DNA of 64,000 bases from an uncultured Bacteroidota bacterium (GTDB lineage: Bacteria > Bacteroidota > Bacteroidia > Flavobacteriales > Flavobacteriaceae). Positions 1 through 8,429 of the stretch are shown in pieces (the stretch's first letter is position 1; every line of letters starts with the position of its first letter). The stretch covers positions 1-64,000 of the forward strand of contig CABZAD010000005.1 of NCBI GenBank assembly GCA_902523665.1. Direction: 5' to 3'. The notes beneath the pieces are model-generated. The model searched no databases. It worked only from the letters and a program-made list of their open reading frames with translations, and was not told the origin of the DNA. The translations under genes were made by a program, and so were the position numbers.

Positions 1-589
1 TTTCATCAATTCTATTTTTTATGTCATTTTTAAACTTTCTTTCTAAATCATTTAATCTTTCCGTATCTGTCTCATCACTCTCAATCATTTTGTTATAATT
101 ATCTAAAGAAAATTTTGCATCAATAGGAATAACAAATTCTCCAACTTTTATAATAGCATCAACAGCCTCATTATTATTAAATGAGTATTGCATTTGAAAA
201 AGTTCAGGAGGTAATACATTTGCAAGTAAATTCTCAAGTTGAATTTCTCCAAGAATACCTCTTTGTTTTTGATTTCCTAAAATCTTTTCAAGTGTTTTCA
301 TCTGATTTGCAAATGTTAGGACTTGTTCATTAGTTCCTTTAATCTTTTCGAGTTCTTTAGTTACCTTTTCGAGAGTATCAGACATATTCTTTTGATCTTC
401 TTTTGAATCTTTAATTTGATTTGCTAAGTTTTTAGCTGACTCTAATTTAAATGCCTCGACAAAAGTGTCAAGTTTAGATTCAAACTCTTTTTTACTCTGT
501 TTTGAGTTTATCTCAATTTGCTTTTTTATGAAAAAGTAAAGTCCAATTACAGATCCAATAAATACTATTATAATAAGTAAATATTCCAT
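1..589 (-). CDS. rmuC: DNA recombination protein RmuC, partial (C-terminus off window)
   Basis: Own minus-strand translation from CAT at 587-589: MEYLLIIIVFIGSVIGLYFFIKKQ...KNLANQIKDSKEDQ...LGEIQLENLLANVLPPELFQMQYSF...VIPIDAKFSLDNY; RmuC-type TM + coiled coil + nuclease-like motif. Runs off the left edge. Confidence 0.85.
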   Translation of the reverse strand, partial: MEYLLIIIVFIGSVIGLYFFIKKQIEINSKQSKKEFESKLDTFVEAFKLESAKNLANQIKDSKEDQKNMSDTLEKVTKELEKIKGTNEQVLTFANQMKTLEKILGNQKQRGILGEIQLENLLANVLPPELFQMQYSFNNNEAVDAIIKVGEFVIPIDAKFSLDNYNKMIESDETDTERLNDLERKFKNDIKNRIDE

Positions 590-638
590 AATCTAAATTT
601 AATCAAATCATGAATATATATTTAAATTATTCCTAAAA

Positions 639-663
639 AAAACCCTCAATACATGAGGGTTTT
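639..663 (-). terminator. Rho-independent terminator-like hairpin downstream of the 685-1326 lipoprotein
   Basis: Inverted repeat aaaaccctca / tgagggtttt with 5-nt loop and flanking A/T tract. Confidence 0.7.
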
Positions 664-684
664 ATAATTATGTCAGTTAAATTA

Positions 685-1326
685 TTATGGTGCAGATTCT
701 GTTTGGTAATCATAATAACCTACCATAGGATACATTACATGAGCATAAACTGTTCCGGCAAACATTACATAAGGCGCACCTGAAGCAAAGTCAGTAGTCA
801 TCCCATCTAATGTAGAAGGATCAGCAGGCATTCTCATTAAGTGAGGGCCAGATTCAATCCATTGTCCTGGAGCTGCATCTTCTTTCATCAAAACTCCAGC
901 CATGGTATTGTCTTCTCCCATGTCTCCATGAAGCATCCAAGCATATCCATCTTTATCCATTACTGGGGTTTCTCCAGCAAAGTAAGCTCCAATCCATTTA
1001 AAGACTTCTTCGTCACCACATAAAGGCATCGCTTCATGTGCATCAACCCATCCATTTTCAGGATCAGATTGACCTCTTGGGTTAGCAGGCAAGCAAGTCC
1101 ATCCATTGGATCCCTCTCTAAGAAGATTACCACCCATATCAGGTGGACCATCAAAAACTGTAGCATCAGAAGCTATATAGTCAGGGGCAGCTGTTGAGTA
1201 TGCCCAAATTTGCCATTCTGAGGATGTATGAGGACCTTCTGGTTCACTAGTATCTGCTTTTGTTTCAGCTGGCATATCACAACTTGTAAATAAAGCCAGA
1301 GATAAAATTGTAAATATATATTTCAT
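685..1326 (-). CDS. Uncharacterised secreted lipoprotein (213 aa)
   Basis: Signal peptide with lipobox MKYIFTILSLALFTSC; conserved-looking body LREGSNGWTCLPANPR...YAWMLHGDMGEDNT...SGPHLMRMPADP...APYVMFAGTVYAHVMYPM. Confidence 0.75.
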   Translation of the reverse strand: MKYIFTILSLALFTSCDMPAETKADTSEPEGPHTSSEWQIWAYSTAAPDYIASDATVFDGPPDMGGNLLREGSNGWTCLPANPRGQSDPENGWVDAHEAMPLCGDEEVFKWIGAYFAGETPVMDKDGYAWMLHGDMGEDNTMAGVLMKEDAAPGQWIESGPHLMRMPADPSTLDGMTTDFASGAPYVMFAGTVYAHVMYPMVGYYDYQTESAP

Positions 1327-1348
1327 TATCTTTTTATTTGATATAAAT

Positions 1349-1990
1349 CTAAAGAAAAACCGCTAACATCCCAAAAAATAAAAAATGAACAACCAAAATA
1401 TTTGTGGATACTATGAATTCTTTATTTGTGTTAGATTGATATATCAGATGAAATAAGACCGAGAAAATGAACCACCATAAATAATTTGAAAATGGTACAG
1501 GGTCAATTGCAAATTCCCAATAATCAAGATTAGGTGCACTAATTTCAATTAGTAGATCTAGCAAAATCATAATGGATGATCCAATTAATACTTTCGGTAT
1601 AATAGACTTTGGAAATATCTTATGAGCAAAGTTTCCTGTTAGAATTATTAATAAAACCCAATTAAAACCAATTACTACTGGTACATCAAAAATCTTAATT
1701 CCAAGATTATCACCATATTGATAATCACCAAAAAAAAATGAATAATTTACTCCTATGATCTCAACAATTAATCCTAATAAAAAAATGAAAAATAAATTTG
1801 TTAAATATCTTTTTTCAATTGAGTTATTAATTACTAATAAAAATAAAGTTAATGTTAGAACATATGGAGATGATGAAAGAAAAAAATCTTTTTGATCTGA
1901 CAGAATTCCAAAAAATCCACTAATGTTTATAAGCCATACAATAAAAATTGAAAAATTTCTCAGTTCTTTTTCATCAATTGATTTTAACAT
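1349..1990 (-). CDS. cruF: Carotenoid biosynthesis membrane protein, CruF/DUF422-like (C-1' hydratase)
   Basis: Multi-TM protein with FFGDYQYGDNLGIKIFDVPVVIGFNWVLL and LLDLLIEISAPNLDYWEF motifs of the carotenoid hydratase/DUF422 family; adjacent to crtD-like gene. Confidence 0.75.
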   Translation of the reverse strand: MLKSIDEKELRNFSIFIVWLINISGFFGILSDQKDFFLSSSPYVLTLTLFLLVINNSIEKRYLTNLFFIFLLGLIVEIIGVNYSFFFGDYQYGDNLGIKIFDVPVVIGFNWVLLIILTGNFAHKIFPKSIIPKVLIGSSIMILLDLLIEISAPNLDYWEFAIDPVPFSNYLWWFIFSVLFHLIYQSNTNKEFIVSTNILVVHFLFFGMLAVFL

Positions 1991-1991
1991 A

Positions 1992-3455
1992 TTATTTTAT
2001 TAGATCTGAAACAATTTTTGCTGAATTCAAACAAAGTGGAATTCCACCACCGGGATGAACACTGCCTCCACAAAAATACAAGTTATTTATATTTTTTGAA
2101 AAGTTGGGATGTCTGACAAATGCTGATATTAACGAATTACTTGAACTACCATATAATGACCCAAATTTGGAAAGTGTCTCAGACTCAATATCAACTGGAG
2201 TTAATATTTTTTCACCAACTATATTGCTCTCAATATCTACCTTTAAAGTTGAATTAATCTTTTTAATAATATCTTTCCTAAGATCATTCTTAATTTTTCC
2301 CCAATCTTGTCCATTATCAAATGGAGAATTTATCAGTATGAACCAATTTTCGCAGCCAGCTGGAGCATCCTCTTTTACTATTTTTGATGTAGAACATATA
2401 TAGACAGTTGGATCATTACATATTAATTTTTTATTGAATATATAATCAAACTCATCCTCTTGGTTTTTACTAAATAATATATTGTGAACGTTGATATTTG
2501 TGAAGGACTTATTCATATTCCAATAAAAAACTACTGCTGAACTTGATGGTTGGTAGTTTTTAATAAAAAACGGCTTTTTATATCCTTCTAAAAGCCTGTC
2601 GTAAGTTAAGCTTACATCCATATTTGAAACTATAATATTTGCTTTATGATCAATGTTGTTTACAACTACTCCAACTGCAGATTTACCCTCAATTAGTATT
2701 TTATCAATTTCTGAATTAAAATAGAATCTAACACCTAGTTCTTTTGCAAGATTGTGTAAAGAGTATGAGATATCAGATATACCTTTTTTTGGCATAAATA
2801 CTCCAAGATCATGTTCTAAGTGTTGAATAACTGACATTATTCCAGAAGTCATATATGGACTTGATCCATTGTAAGTTGCAAATCTATTAAAGAGTTGAAT
2901 TAATTTTTTGTCTCTAAAGTATATATTGTTTAAAGAGTTTAGAGTGATGAATATGTTTAACTGAAAAAAATTAAAAATTGCTTTAAGTGTTTCAAATGAA
3001 AAATATGTTGATATTTTATGAAGTGATTTTTCTAAGAATACTTTTTTAACAAGATTAAATTTCCTCTTTGATCTAGAAATATAACTTTCAACTTTATTCT
3101 CTTCTTTATTAAACTTTCTGTAGACCTCATTAATAAATTTTTTATTATTAGAATATGCATTAAAATTATCTCCATCATCCCAAAAATACTTACAAGCTAT
3201 TTCAAGTTTCTCATATTTAAAATAATCATCAATATCTACCCCTGCTAATTTATATATATCCTCAATAAGATCAGGCATCGTAAATAACTTTGGTCCAAAA
3301 TCATGTCTAAAATCATCAATATAAAAATCACTTAACTTCCCACCAACATTATCATTTTTTTCATAAACTTCAACATCATACCCTTTAGATTTTAGTCTTA
3401 TAGATACAGCAAGACCTGCAATTCCAGATCCAATGATAATTGCTTTCCTTTTCAT
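1992..3455 (-). CDS. crtD: Phytoene desaturase family FAD oxidoreductase (CrtD-like 3,4-desaturase, or CrtI-like)
   Basis: N-terminal FAD motif IIGSGIAGLAVSIRLKSKGYDVEVYEKNDNVGGKL and C-terminal NLYFCGGSVHPGGGIPLCLNSAKIVSDLI. CrtD rather than CrtI inferred from cruF/crtA context. Confidence 0.8.
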   Translation of the reverse strand: MKRKAIIIGSGIAGLAVSIRLKSKGYDVEVYEKNDNVGGKLSDFYIDDFRHDFGPKLFTMPDLIEDIYKLAGVDIDDYFKYEKLEIACKYFWDDGDNFNAYSNNKKFINEVYRKFNKEENKVESYISRSKRKFNLVKKVFLEKSLHKISTYFSFETLKAIFNFFQLNIFITLNSLNNIYFRDKKLIQLFNRFATYNGSSPYMTSGIMSVIQHLEHDLGVFMPKKGISDISYSLHNLAKELGVRFYFNSEIDKILIEGKSAVGVVVNNIDHKANIIVSNMDVSLTYDRLLEGYKKPFFIKNYQPSSSAVVFYWNMNKSFTNINVHNILFSKNQEDEFDYIFNKKLICNDPTVYICSTSKIVKEDAPAGCENWFILINSPFDNGQDWGKIKNDLRKDIIKKINSTLKVDIESNIVGEKILTPVDIESETLSKFGSLYGSSSNSLISAFVRHPNFSKNINNLYFCGGSVHPGGGIPLCLNSAKIVSDLIK

Positions 3456-4117
3456 TTAAATTCTTTTAAGGATATAATATTTGATCTTACAAACAGTTCT
3501 TCTGAGTACCAATTATTTTTTCTTGCCTTACTGATTATTTTTAAGTGGCTTTTATCTGAGTATGCATAATCTTTCATTCTTTGCTCACTTTTCCAAATGC
3601 TAATAGTTGCTTGTTCTATTATTGGTAGTTCTCCTATACCTTTATAATACTCTGCTCCTTTTTTACTATTTATTGATTTAGCAGCAGACGAGGTACTAAT
3701 AAAAAAGTTAATCAGTTTATTTAATCTTACTCTTGCTCTAGTCAAGACAATAATTTTTCCTTCTTTATATGAACTTTTATTTATGAAAGGGTTTATCCCA
3801 TTCCATGATCCGACATAATTGTAGGGGTCAATTTTAATTTCAACTCGTTTTGAGGATTTATTAATTATTTCTTTAAAAAATTTATTCTTATCAGTAAATT
3901 TTTTTCTAAGCACATCATTATCCCATGCAGAAATCATTACATAAGATGCAAAATCAGGTATTATGCTAAAGCCGTCTTTGGAGCCTGTGCCAAGAAGTTT
4001 AATAAAATTAAGTCCATCATGATTTATAAGTTTTTTATTAAATGTGTAAGCACCCATTAGCTTAAACATCCAAAACTTATTTTTTTGAAAATAAAATTGA
4101 TCTATATAATAGGTCAA
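3452..4117 (-). CDS. crtA: CrtA-like spheroidene monooxygenase / carotenoid 2-hydroxylase (start uncertain, 4117-4147)
   Basis: Translation ...FKLMGAYTFN...FIKLLGTGSKDGFSIIPDFASYVMISAWDN...EGKIIVLTRARVRLNKLINFFISTSSAAKSINSKKGAEYYKGIGELPIIEQATISIWKSEQRMKDYAY, CrtA-like. Track start at 4207 lies inside tRNA-Phe; in-frame non-ATG candidates are TTG 4117, ATT 4141 and TTG 4147. Confidence 0.75.
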   Translation of the reverse strand: MTYYIDQFYFQKNKFWMFKLMGAYTFNKKLINHDGLNFIKLLGTGSKDGFSIIPDFASYVMISAWDNDVLRKKFTDKNKFFKEIINKSSKRVEIKIDPYNYVGSWNGINPFINKSSYKEGKIIVLTRARVRLNKLINFFISTSSAAKSINSKKGAEYYKGIGELPIIEQATISIWKSEQRMKDYAYSDKSHLKIISKARKNNWYSEELFVRSNIISLKEFK

Positions 4118-4145
4118 GTGTAAAGATTTAGGATTTGTAATATAC

Positions 4146-4174
4146 AAAAAAACCCTACACAAGTAGGGTTTTTT
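4146..4174 (-). terminator. Rho-independent terminator of tRNA-Phe
   Basis: aaaaaaaccctac-acaa-gtagggttttttg: perfect stem with T tract just downstream of the tRNA on the minus strand. Confidence 0.8.
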
Positions 4175-4175
4175 G

Positions 4176-4248
4176 TGGTACCACCAGGAATCGAACCAGG
4201 GACACAAGGATTTTCAGTCCTTTGCTCTACCAACTGAGCTATGGTACC
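4176..4248 (-). tRNA. tRNA-Phe (anticodon GAA)
   Basis: Minus-strand GGTACCATAGCTCAGTTGGTAGAGCAAAGGACTGAAAATCCTTGTGTCCCTGGTTCGATTCCTGGTGGTACCA; complete cloverleaf, anticodon loop CTGAAAA, CCA not encoded. Confidence 0.95.
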
Positions 4249-4325
4249 AAAAAGCAATGGCAAATATATTAATTTTAAACAAAGCTGTATTCAAATGTTT
4301 CTGTAATTTTATAAAAAAATGTAGC

Positions 4326-5057
4326 ATGAACTTGGTGATTGATATAGGAAATACTTCAGTTAAAGTTTATTTATTTGAAAATGATCAAATTGTTTCAAAA
4401 AAAATTTTAAATGAAGCATCTCTTATAAATCATGTTAAGTCTCTTTCAAAAGATTTTAATATTAAAAATATTATTTGTTCATCTGTGACAAATAGTTACA
4501 GAATTAAATTGTCTAAATTATTTGAAAATGCAAAATACTATGAACTGTCAGACAAGAAACTTAATATTCCTTTTCATAATAATTATAAAACAAAAAATTC
4601 TTTAGGTCAGGATAGGATTGGACTAGTTTCTGCTACTTTTTTTAAATTTCCAAATGAAAATTGCTTAGTGGTTGATGTCGGCACATGTATTACTTATGAC
4701 TTTATTGACTCAAAAAAAATATATCATGGAGGTGCTATTTCACCAGGAATTAATATGAGATACAACAGCCTAAATAAGTTTACATCAAATTTGCCTTTGC
4801 TTGAATTTAATAATGTAGAAAAAATGATAGGTTCTAGTACAGATGAGTCAATTCATATTGGAGTTTCTAATGGAATTATTGGAGAAATTAATGAGTATAT
4901 AAATCGTTTAGAAGAAAAATATTTAAAGTTAAATGTCATTATTACAGGAGGTGATTCAACCTTTTTGCTAAATAAGATAAAAAATGCAATCTTTGCGGAC
5001 CAAGACTTTTTAGCAATAGGTCTAAACAATATTTTAAAATATAATGAAGAGCATTAA
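4326..5057 (+). CDS. coaX: Type III pantothenate kinase
   Basis: Real start MNLVIDIGNTSVKVYLFEND at 4326 (ORF track start 4173 overlaps the tRNA); LVVDVGTCITYDFID, GGAISPGINMRYNSL, ITGGDSTFL motifs. Confidence 0.92.
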   Translation: MNLVIDIGNTSVKVYLFENDQIVSKKILNEASLINHVKSLSKDFNIKNIICSSVTNSYRIKLSKLFENAKYYELSDKKLNIPFHNNYKTKNSLGQDRIGLVSATFFKFPNENCLVVDVGTCITYDFIDSKKIYHGGAISPGINMRYNSLNKFTSNLPLLEFNNVEKMIGSSTDESIHIGVSNGIIGEINEYINRLEEKYLKLNVIITGGDSTFLLNKIKNAIFADQDFLAIGLNNILKYNEEH

Positions 5058-6315
5058 AAACTATTTTATAGTAATATTAATATTCTCATATTTTTCTGTT
5101 ATTTCACAGACAAACACTGGCTCACCTTATTCATTAAATGAGTTAGGCGAAATAAATTTTACAGGCAATGTGTCATACCAATCTATGGGGGGAATTGATT
5201 CATCAATCGATTCAATTGAGTTTAATATTAATAACCCATCATCGTTAGCCAAAATAAAGACGACAAATTATCTTATAGGAACTTTTTATAAGTCTACAAG
5301 TTTATCAAACAAATCATCAAAAGAAAACATACAAACATCTAACATAAATTATATAGCTATTGGGATTCCAGTAAAAAATTTTGGTTTTGGTTTTGGAGTT
5401 ATTCCATATTCATCAGTTGGATTTAATCTTCAGACTACAGAAGATTATAATGATGCCAATTCTATAAATTCAAGGCTTTTTGGTGCAGATGGAAATATCA
5501 ACAGAGCATTTTTATCAGTTGGTATACCTTTTTTAAAATACTTTTCATTTGGAGCTAGCGCAAACTATAATTTTGGAAAATTTAATTATGAAAAATTTAA
5601 TTTGATGGATGGCATAAATTATGGGGTTTTCTCTAACAGCAGCTCAGAGATAACGGGATTTACTTACAATTTTTCATCAAACTTATTAATACCTCTCAAA
5701 AATGATTTATCATTGAGTATACTTTATAGTCTTCACCCTGAAGGTGAATTAGACTCTTTCAATATTGAGTCATTGTATACCTCAAGTGCTTCTTCAATTA
5801 CACTAGAGTCTCTGGGAGATTTTATAGATATTGATCTTGATTCAAGAGGACTTGAAAACACAAAACTTCCAGTACCTAAAAAGTCAATTTTCTCAATTGG
5901 TTTAGAGAAGAGAAACTCATGGTTTTTTGGTGCACAATTTGAAAATAAATTGTCTTCAGGATTTGAGAATGTTTTCTTAAAAATTAATAATGTAATTTAC
6001 AGAGACTCTAATTCAATGTCATTTGGTGGATATTTTATTCCAGACAGCTCATCTATAGTTAGTTACTGGAAAAGAATAAAATATAGATTTGGAATCAAAA
6101 ATGATAAAAAAAGTATTATTGTAAATAATTTGCCTATAAATCAATTTAGTTTAAATTTGGGACTTGGTTTACCCATATCAGGGCTATCTAAAGCTAATTT
6201 AGGTCTTGAAATAGGTAAAATTGGAAATGATGATTTGATAAAAGAAAACTATTTTTCACTTCGATTAGGTCTTTCATTAAATGATGTTTGGTTTATTAAA
6301 AGAAAGTACAATTAG
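5044..6315 (+). CDS. Putative outer membrane beta-barrel protein
   Basis: Signal peptide, TGSPYSLNELGEINFTGN start and repeated beta-strand-like segments (GFGFGVIPYSSVGFNLQ); conserved position after coaX in Bacteroidetes. Confidence 0.7.
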   Translation: MKSIKNYFIVILIFSYFSVISQTNTGSPYSLNELGEINFTGNVSYQSMGGIDSSIDSIEFNINNPSSLAKIKTTNYLIGTFYKSTSLSNKSSKENIQTSNINYIAIGIPVKNFGFGFGVIPYSSVGFNLQTTEDYNDANSINSRLFGADGNINRAFLSVGIPFLKYFSFGASANYNFGKFNYEKFNLMDGINYGVFSNSSSEITGFTYNFSSNLLIPLKNDLSLSILYSLHPEGELDSFNIESLYTSSASSITLESLGDFIDIDLDSRGLENTKLPVPKKSIFSIGLEKRNSWFFGAQFENKLSSGFENVFLKINNVIYRDSNSMSFGGYFIPDSSSIVSYWKRIKYRFGIKNDKKSIIVNNLPINQFSLNLGLGLPISGLSKANLGLEIGKIGNDDLIKENYFSLRLGLSLNDVWFIKRKYN

Positions 6316-6326
6316 TTTTAAACTCT

Positions 6327-7718
6327 ATGAATAACATTAAGTTTATTAGAAATTTATTTTTAATATTATTTACATCGCCTTTGTTCTCTCAACTTAGTTC
6401 TGATGAGTGCCTAGAGCAATTATCTATTTTTGCAGAATCTGCAAAAATTAAAAATTATCAGGCTGCATATGAGCCATGGATGATAGTATTGGATAATTGT
6501 CCAAAGTTAAGTCTTGCTACATACCAGTATGGAGAAATAATACTTAAGGACTTTATCAAGAAATCAGAATCTGCAGAAGATAAGTCTAAATATTTGAACG
6601 ACTTATTGTCCTTGTACGATTTGTGGGCTGAAAACTTCCCTGAAAGAAAAGGTGTAAGACAAATTGGAAAAATATTCAGTAGTAAGGGACAGGCAATGCT
6701 TGATAACGGTATAAAAGATAAAGAGCTTATATATGACACTTTTGACTATGCTTTTCAGAACGATCCTACAAGTTTTACAAATCCAAAGTCATTAGCATAC
6801 TATTTTCAAACTGCATATGACCTGTTCAAAACTGGTTCAAAAATTAATCTTGAAACTTTGTTCGAAAAATATGAAGAGTTAACAGAAAAATTTGAACTTT
6901 TAAAGACTAACATTTCAAAAAATATTGATATAATTCTGAACAAGGAAGAGTCGGGGACACCATTAACATCTAGAGAGGTTAGAAATAAAAAAATATATGA
7001 TACAAATTCAAACGCAGTTAGTGCATATTTACAATTAATTGATCAGTTAATTGCTAAGGAAGCCACTTGTGATATACTAATACCATTATATTCAAAAAAC
7101 TTTGAAGAGAATAAAAATAATCCATTATGGATTAGAAGAGCTGCTGGGAGACTAGATGGGAAAGATTGCTCTGATGACCCACTATTTGTTACATTAGTTG
7201 AACAGCTTCATAGTCTTGAGCCATCGGCTGATTCAGCCTATTATTTAGGGATATTAAATGATAAACAAGGAAACTCTGAAGATGCATTGAAATATTATCA
7301 AGAATCAGTTTCACTTCAAACCGATAATTACAAGAAAGCTAATATTTTGTATAAAATCGCTGTTAAATTTAAAAATGCTGGAAGACGTGTATCTGCTAGA
7401 AACTATGCAGAGCAAGCCTTATCATTTCAACCATCCTTGGGAAGAGCATATCTTCTAATAGCAAATATGTATGCTGATAGTGCAAATGGATGTGGTGATA
7501 CACAGTTTAAAAAAAGAGCTGTTTTCTGGTTAGCTGCTCAAACCGCAGTTAAGGCTGGTAGAGTAGATACATCTCTTAAAAAGATTTCTGACAGAACTGC
7601 TGCAGCATTTAATGGAAGAGCTCCAACAAAAACTGATATTTTTACAGAGGGAAATCAAGGTACAAATATTAATTTTTCCTGCTGGATCAGAAGAAGTGTT
7701 AAGGTTCCAAACCTGTAG
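6327..7718 (+). CDS. Secreted tetratricopeptide-repeat protein
   Basis: Signal peptide; TPR-like helices (ADSAYYLGILNDKQGNSEDALKYYQESVSLQ; ARNYAEQALSFQPSLGRAYLLIANMYADS). Confidence 0.8.
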   Translation: MNNIKFIRNLFLILFTSPLFSQLSSDECLEQLSIFAESAKIKNYQAAYEPWMIVLDNCPKLSLATYQYGEIILKDFIKKSESAEDKSKYLNDLLSLYDLWAENFPERKGVRQIGKIFSSKGQAMLDNGIKDKELIYDTFDYAFQNDPTSFTNPKSLAYYFQTAYDLFKTGSKINLETLFEKYEELTEKFELLKTNISKNIDIILNKEESGTPLTSREVRNKKIYDTNSNAVSAYLQLIDQLIAKEATCDILIPLYSKNFEENKNNPLWIRRAAGRLDGKDCSDDPLFVTLVEQLHSLEPSADSAYYLGILNDKQGNSEDALKYYQESVSLQTDNYKKANILYKIAVKFKNAGRRVSARNYAEQALSFQPSLGRAYLLIANMYADSANGCGDTQFKKRAVFWLAAQTAVKAGRVDTSLKKISDRTAAAFNGRAPTKTDIFTEGNQGTNINFSCWIRRSVKVPNL

Positions 7719-7719
7719 A

Positions 7720-8247
7720 ATGAAATACATTAACTCTATAGCTTTTCTCTTAATCTTCAATTTTTCATGCATTACAGAATCTACTCAACTAAATTATAGT
7801 GATAAAAAAATACCTTTAAGTATTGCTAAGAACTTTACAATGACCTACACGGATTCAATGCTTACAAAGTCTATAGTTTCAGGAAAAATACATTATGACT
7901 TTACTAATGATATACTCAATTTTTCTGAATTTTTTGAAGATGTAGAGGTTATAATTCATGATGAAAATAAAACCACAAAAATTAATTCAAAACATGCAAT
8001 TGTATATAATTCATTCAGGTTCATGGAGTTTAATAATAATGTTAAGATAACCACAACTGATGGTGAGGTATTAACAACTGATAAACTTTATTATGATTCC
8101 GAAAACGAGTGGTTGTTTACTGAAAATAATTTTGAGTATATTGATAAAACAAATAAAATAATTGCAAACAGACTTGATTCAAATCGTGACTTTACCGACC
8201 TTGTTACTGGAAGTCTTACCGGATCAATCAATGTAACAGAACAATGA
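7720..8247 (+). CDS. lptC: LPS export periplasmic protein LptC
   Basis: Start MKYINSIAFLLIFNFSCITES at 7720; GKIHYDFTNDILNFSEFFEDVEVIIHDENK...VKITTTDGEVLTTDKLYYDSENEWLFTENNFEY typical of LptC. Confidence 0.8.
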   Translation: MKYINSIAFLLIFNFSCITESTQLNYSDKKIPLSIAKNFTMTYTDSMLTKSIVSGKIHYDFTNDILNFSEFFEDVEVIIHDENKTTKINSKHAIVYNSFRFMEFNNNVKITTTDGEVLTTDKLYYDSENEWLFTENNFEYIDKTNKIIANRLDSNRDFTDLVTGSLTGSINVTEQ

Positions 8248-8429
8248 AGCACTATTTAATTTCAGAGATAATTTATTGGGTGATTGCAGTTATATCAATA
8301 TTTAGTTTTTTTGAAAATAGTGGGATTAATGATAATAGAGCATTTATATTTCTAGGATTTTCTGTTCTTTCAGTTTTCATGGCTCTTTTTAGAAGACACT
8401 TTAGAAGAAAATATTCAAAGAAAAATTAA
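8244..8429 (+). CDS. Small membrane protein (61 aa), hypothetical
   Basis: Two hydrophobic segments, basic C-terminus; 4-bp overlap with lptC and abuts corC-like gene. Confidence 0.6.
   Translation: MKHYLISEIIYWVIAVISIFSFFENSGINDNRAFIFLGFSVLSVFMALFRRHFRRKYSKKN

Noticed and set aside
841-1166. Small ORFs on plus (841-1023) and minus (960-1166) strands inside the lipoprotein gene
   Set aside because: Fully overlapped by a better-supported lipoprotein CDS; no recognisable features. Treated as spurious six-frame ORFs.
2104-2403. Plus-strand 99-aa ORF antisense to crtD; similar shadows at 6458, 14599, 17733, 18063, 43166, 44042, 45956, 46405, 56506
   Set aside because: All lie within strong CDSs and show no independent coding evidence.
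7530-7772. Minus-strand 80-aa ORF at the TPR/lptC junction
   Set aside because: Antisense to two supported genes; no signal peptide or family motif.
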